Origin: Periconia sp. R9002
Lineage: Eukaryota; Ascomycota; Dothideomycetes; Pleosporales; Periconiaceae
DNA: 64,000 nucleotides
NCBI GenBank assembly: GCA_023627715.1
Contig: JAMAHW010000007.1
Location: forward strand, 677,042 to 741,041
Direction: 5' to 3'
Made by a program: the position numbers and the translations under genes. The first letter of the stretch is position 1, and every line of letters starts with the position of its first letter. Positions 58,994 through 64,000 of the stretch are shown here, one piece after another. A model generated the notes under the pieces. It saw only the letters and a list, made by a program, of their open reading frames with translations. It made no database searches and was not told the origin of the DNA.

Positions 58994-60398
58994 CTTAAAG
59001 AATAAAATACTGAAGCGATCGTTGGGAATATGATAACGGATGTTGGTTTCGGAATCGTCAGCCGCTATAACAACTTTCTAGGGCAAAATTGGGTGTGTGT
59101 GAAATGATTCAATGATGGGGATCACAAAGCAGCGGGTCGAGACTCGGCATGTCTGAATGAAATCTCTCGGAGCAGTGCTAGCTGGCGGTGAGCAAAGAAT
59201 GCACCTGCTCATCCCTGGACGACATTATGGAAACAACCCACCATGGAAGGAAAGAGCCTCTTCCCTAATTAATGATACATGCTTTTATGTAAATTTTGTA
59301 CCTATCGATGTATGCATATCCGATAGTACATGGCAGTGATTCTGCGCCGTGTCCCTTGTAATCTAAAGTCTGCTGCCCTGCAATATATTGATCATCAAGA
59401 CGATACTTACGAGATGCATGTACGTCTGTCTGAGGTCCTCTGAACTTACACCATTTAACAGTTGTGAACCCAACCAAGCTGACCTGAAAAGGCAAGGTCG
59501 ATTCCTGTGTTTGACCCCTTACGGCAAGAGGTGCAGTTCTGTAGATGAATGAGGGAACACGGCCTATACCCAAAGCGACATGAGCATGTGTACCGCGTGG
59601 TTTTTTGGGTATAGTCAAGCGGGTCATGTTATACAGCATACGGTGAGTGGATCTGATCCATGATGTACATATGCGAGACTGGATGAAAGGGGTTGCATGG
59701 TTTAGCTGCTTAACACAAAGATATGGCTATGATGAAGGGTAGAATTGGACCTAGTTAGTTACCGGCACCAAATCTCTCGTTGTATGTTTATAGCCATCGA
59801 AACTGGAAAAGCAATGTGTTGTTGCACGCCAATAGATGCCTGTCGTGTGAGGGTAAAGAAGACGAATTAATATAAGGGATACGAGACTACGGGTGGAGAA
59901 CAGAGGACTAAACCTCAAGAGAAACGACCAAGACACGGCGGGACCAGTGCAAAAGCAAGAGAGAAGAAAAAGCAAGTTTTGAAATTTAATAAGAGGAATG
60001 ACTAAGGCGCTATCGAAAAGAAGCAAGCAAAAGTACAATCGACGGGACGGGACGACAGCAATGGGATAGAGTACAACGAAGAAAACGAGAACAATACAAG
60101 GGAAGGGTATCCATAAATCCTCCAACTAAACAATTCCTTAAAACGCCAAAAGCCGTGAGGCTACCAATTTCTGCTGTGAAAAGACGCGATTGCCTACCGC
60201 TGCGCACCATGCCGTATTTTTGATTTGGCTGTGAAGCCTCCAGTTTCTATTCGATGGGTATAGGTAGGTTCCGTGTGGACAGGGTGGTCCGATTGAGGTG
60301 ATGTGATAAAGGAGATGCAAAGGAGTGTAGGTACAATGGACGAACGCAAGGGTTTAGTTGCGTCCGTGAGGGCAGCATAGCATAATGTGGGGGGGGTA
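58994..60398. other. Intergenic region
   Basis: 1.4 kb with the MFS promoter and, toward 60398, the 3' flank of the BLOC-1-like gene. A hydrophobic open frame at 59751-60125 on the minus strand is Leu/Phe rich but patternless and starts at no good ATG context; I do not support it. Confidence 0.45.
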
Positions 60399-60899
60399 TC
60401 AAAAGCGACGCTCGAGATGAGCAACCCTAGCCTTGAAGCCCTTCACTATTTCGCCAATGCGGCGGACCTTGTCGAACTCAACTTGGAGCTCGTCGATTTC
60501 ACGCAGGATAGCGTGGAAACGGGCGATTTCGGCGTCAGCCATCTGGATCGCATTACCGGCGCGGTCGTACTGGATCTGGGTTGCCGTCTGGGTCTGCTGT
60601 GAGAGCTGGAGGAGTCATGTCAGCGGCGGGGAAGGTTTTTAGACATTGAGGGGGCTGGGGCTTCGACTTACAGCCTGCCAGCGCTGCTGGATGGAGTACA
60701 TGAGGCGATCAAAGTGGGCGCTGAGCGCCTGCAGGCTTGTGGGATCCAGGAGGAGACGACCTTGGCTCGAGGCATGCGACGCAGCGCGCGAGGAGGAACT
60801 GCCCTGCTGAGAGAGGGCGATTTGCTGATGTTGGCGGAGGAGCTGGACTTCGCTCTGCGAGAGGCCCAGTTGCGTGTCGGGGACGGATCGCGCGGACAT
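60399..60899 (-). CDS. Small coiled-coil protein, BLOC-1 subunit 2-like
   Basis: Two exons, 60899-60672 and 60605-60399, with a 66-base phase 0 intron; 144 residues. Residues 50-144 form a continuous helical coiled coil: FDRLMYSIQQRWQA joins to LSQQTQTATQIQYDRA, then EIARFHAILREIDELQVEF and a final KGFKARVAHLERRF. The pattern and the basic LERR end resemble BLOC1S2/Cnl1, a subunit of the BLOC-1 complex that acts in endosomal traffic. This is resemblance judged by eye; another small coiled-coil subunit (for example of DASH or a SNARE adaptor) is possible. The N-terminal 45 residues are Gln/Ser rich. The start is the first ATG giving MSARSVPDTQ. Confidence 0.6.
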
Positions 60900-61555
60900 C
60901 GCCCTGGTATTATAGCTGTAGCAACAACATGGTCGGGTTGCATTACAGACAGCGCATATGACGGACCCGCCGACGGGAGGAGCGTCGCTGTGCCTGTGTA
61001 GCTCTCAAGGGACCGATGGAGCACCGATTGGGGGGCGTGCAGGCGTTCAAGTAGCACAGGGCGTACACGGCGAGCGGCGCGAGGGAGGGGATTGAGGGAT
61101 GGTGATGGCGATGGCGATGGCGATGAGTAGTGAACCACCACGCTATCAATGCTACATGTTATGCTACCTATGCCGGCCGCCGCCCAAAGCCATGCCGAGC
61201 CGAAAAAGAAACAATACATGCAACCACTACGCTCCATGCCCCAATCCCATCACCACGACCATCCATGATCCATGATGCATCCCCAGCCCTACTTGCTGTT
61301 CCCATTGCCGACCTGGTCGACTCCAACCGCCCGTTGCCATTGCGGTGCCTGCTGAAACCCGCGTCGCAAAGTAGCCGACTAATCACCCATCCCCCATTCA
61401 CACCCACTCGGCCAGGAGAGGCACCACTTCCGCTTTTCCACAACACCTCCATAACCACCATCCCGTCCTCTCCCAATCCCCGGGCCCAGCATCGACAGGG
61501 GCGCATATGTAGGTGCTAGGAAATAGAGAGTGTATTGACTGATCTAGTGGCTATA
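60900..61555. other. Intergenic region before the AT-rich block
   Basis: Normal base composition. Contains the promoter of the BLOC-1-like gene and a GATGGC/GATGGCGAT repeat near 61098-61125. No gene seen. Confidence 0.45.
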
Positions 61556-63930
61556 TACGGGGGTAGTAGGTATATATACCTACTAGCCTACTACCTAGGC
61601 AGCAGCCTAGGTAGCAGAATAAACGCTCTATAAATAGATATAATTATATAATAGGGCTATAACTAATAGCCTCCTTAGTCCTAAGAAACGTAATTAATAT
61701 AAAATATAAAATAAATAAAATAAATAAAAGATAAGTTCTTAATTACTATCCTTAATTTTATAAATATTTAATAATTAACGTATATACTTAAAGATTAGTA
61801 ACGTAAGTAGTTTAGTAAAAATATTAGTAGGATTCTTTTTACTACTTACTTAATAAGTTATTAGAGTGCCTTTATTAATATAGTAACGTAACTAATAATA
61901 CCTAATATTAATATATTTTAATTTCTATAATATAGACTTATTACGTAGTAGTTTAATAGTAGCCTAATTATTAATATAAATAAGTACTTATAGATAACTA
62001 AAAGTACTAGAGTATAGCTCTTTATTTCTTAGCCTCCTATTTTTTAGCTTTTTATCTTCTAAGATTTTAACGCGTAAGTTATTAAAAAAACGTATAGCCT
62101 ATAGTACTTCTATACTATACTTACTAACTATTATATACTTAGCTTTATATATAGAGAGAGTAGTTACCTTTTAATATTATAAATACTATAAAACTAAGTT
62201 ATTACTTATTATTAATACGTACTTAGTAGTAAATTATTATGTATCTAGATAGTTATTATAATTAGCGTTAATATATATATATATAGTAAGATTACCCCCC
62301 TTTTTATACGTAAGCCTATTATTAGGTATACTATAAAGAAATAATATAATATAATTAAAACTATCTATATTATTTTATAATAAGTAAAAGTTAAAATAAC
62401 TATATAAAGTAATACTATAGGTAAAGTCTAGTCTTATCTATATTAGTAACTAAAAATATAAACTAAACTTACTCTAATATAGGTAGTAAAAAGGTTTAGG
62501 TAGTTTAGAGCTATCTTTATCTATACGTAGGTGCTAGCTAGCGTTATATAGTAGTATAGTAATAGAACTATAAGTCTAATTATATTAAGTAAGTATCTTT
62601 TTAATATATTTACTCTAAGATAATATAATATTACTATTAGCCTACTTTATAACTTAGATACTAAAGTAGATACTAGTTATAATATTATTTATCTAAAAGT
62701 GCTTACGTAGTACTACTTTAAAATTATTAAAAAGAGACTTAGTAGTAGTAAATATAATTATATTATCTATATAAATACTAAAGAAGATTTACTTTTTATT
62801 ATAAATAAAAATGTATAAGTTATAATTACTAACTTAAAAACTAAAACGCTTTAGTACTATTTTAAAAGTTTAATACTATAATTATAGTAATTATTATAAA
62901 CTATATAATACTTACTATAGACACTATACGTAGCCTTTAAATAACTTAATAAAAGATAGTAGCTAAATATATATTTCTTTATTTAGTATTAAATTTAGAA
63001 ACGCTATAACTACGTTAGAAACTACCTATATCTACTTAAGAAACGTAGTAATAGCGAATAATATACGTAAAGTAGTAACTTTAATTATTAGTAACTATAT
63101 TTTATTAATATTAATACTATTTTTCTAGGTAAAACTATATATAACTAATTTAGCTTTAAACTTATCTACTTTACTAGTAGGAGTTAGTTTAATCTTAAAG
63201 ACTAATTAATAGCTAATAACTTATATACCTTTAGGTAATAATATAATTTTAAAGACCCCTTTTTCTTTAAGTTATTTAATCTCTAAGATTATTATATTTT
63301 TCTATTATTTAGCCTTAGGTATCTTTATAGCCTCTTTATATAAGTTAGATATTATTAAATCTTAGATATACTTAGGCGCGTTTATAGTATTTACTTTAGC
63401 TCTTAACTTAGCGTCTTCCTATAAGTTTTTTATAAAGTTAATATAAGTAGAAAGTAAAGCTATAGCTACTATTATTATTAAGTTACTATTAATAGAATTA
63501 TCTACATATATATACTCTAATAAGCTAGGACCTATAAATATAATAGTTACTATTATTATAGTTAGTTATAGGGTAAGTTTAGTAACTACGTCCTAATTAA
63601 TGTTATTATTATTAAACTTATTACTATTATTTAATTTAACTATCTATATTTAGAAGTAGTAAATTAGAGGTAGTTTATTATTATATTATAAGTTATTAGC
63701 CCTCTTTATCGTAAAAGAGGGTTCTTATTCTCTAATCTATTTAATACCTTAATAGTTCTTCTCTTAGGCTTCTAGAATACGACTATACGTATAATAAAGT
63801 ATAAGGATTTTTATATACTATATCCTATATAGTTACTCTAAGAGACGCTTTTATTTATAAGCGTTATATAGTATATAGTTCTTTTTATACTTATATATAA
63901 CTTCACGCTATATAGTTTATTAGTGTTACG
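61556..63930 (-). mobile_element. RIP-degraded Ty1/copia-type retrotransposon
   Basis: 2.4 kb of about 75-80 percent A+T with very many TA dinucleotides and no open frame, ending abruptly on both sides in normal DNA. This is what repeat-induced point mutation (C to T on both strands) leaves behind. If stops are ignored, the minus strand from about 63400 down to 62700 shows copia reverse-transcriptase features in the right order: an LPKG-like motif, VFKIKL, a KAKLV motif (about 63133-63175), a stretch like VIAFLN followed by EIYI, and a YIDN motif at about 62761-62775 in place of YVDD. The element is dead. The exact ends and LTRs are not determined. Confidence 0.75.
61564..61614. repeat. Two perfect palindromes at the left edge of the AT-rich block
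   Basis: A perfect 22-base palindrome (TAGTAGGTATA and its complement) at 61564-61585, then a hairpin at 61591-61614 with 10-base arms CTACCTAGGC and GCCTAGGTAG around AGCA. They mark the composition boundary and may belong to an element end. Confidence 0.7.
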
Positions 63931-63954
63931 GCTGTGCCTCACAGAATTACTCTT

Positions 63955-63997
63955 GGCACTCATGGTGAGTGTAATTTCAATAATGACCATGAGTGGC
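63955..63997. repeat. Inverted repeat just right of the AT-rich block
   Basis: Arms GGCACTCATGGT (63955-63966) and ACCATGAGTGGC (63986-63997), one mismatch, separated by 19 bases. It may be the end of another element that continues beyond the window. Confidence 0.5.
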
Positions 63998-64000
63998 ACG

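Noticed and set aside
59751..60125. Hydrophobic 124-codon open frame on the minus strand
   Set aside because: Leu/Phe-rich composition follows from a purine-rich plus strand; no membrane-protein pattern, no good start, probably 3' UTR sequence.
1..64000. CRISPR arrays, bacterial operons, prophage
   Set aside because: No regularly spaced repeats; all genes have eukaryotic structure.

Overview
The window is nuclear DNA of a filamentous ascomycete (Pezizomycotina). The evidence is short GT-AG introns in most genes, an eIF3h gene, a class B bHLH regulator, fungal tetraspanin, NPR3 and tRNA ligase genes, and a block of extreme AT content that looks like a transposon degraded by repeat-induced point mutation (RIP). 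A family of introner-like elements points to Dothideomycetes or a relative, but this placement is inference.

Layout, left to right. 1-3195: little coding sequence. 3196-10425 (+): eIF3h; a gene joining a basic DNA-binding-like region to an omega-class glutathione transferase; a small inverted-repeat element; a nitroreductase. 10865-17087 (-): short-chain dehydrogenase, THO3, tRNA ligase. 17810-18741 (+): COX19. 21781-23469 (-): bHLH factor with a 4.2 kb upstream gap. 27734-29632 (+): SFT2. 29633-40277: gene-poor. 40278-42264 (+): homogentisate dioxygenase, converging on a flavin oxidoreductase (42404-44004, -). Then a CsbD-like protein (-), NPR3 (+), a poorly defined stretch with broken or unknown ORFs, SDH1 (-), a tetraspanin (-), a 14-span MFS transporter (-) and a coiled-coil BLOC-1-like protein (-). 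61556-63930 is an AT-rich block with remains of a Ty1/copia reverse transcriptase on the minus strand.

Most genes are housekeeping and unrelated to each other: translation initiation, tRNA splicing, mRNA export, respiratory chain (COX19, SDH1), TORC1 control (NPR3), Golgi traffic (SFT2), tyrosine catabolism (HGD). There is no biosynthetic cluster.

The most interesting system is a dispersed family of about 100-137 bp elements, ten copies in 64 kb. Six are complete spliceosomal introns of five genes, and all six lie in the sense direction. They carry short terminal inverted repeats (GGTACAAAGT-like), a central palindrome around CACGTG and their own splice signals, so they look like introns that spread as small foldback DNA elements. 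In SDH1 two of them sit back to back, separated by an apparent exon of only two nucleotides. All exon boundaries given here were derived by hand from splice signals, reading phase and family conservation, not from transcripts.
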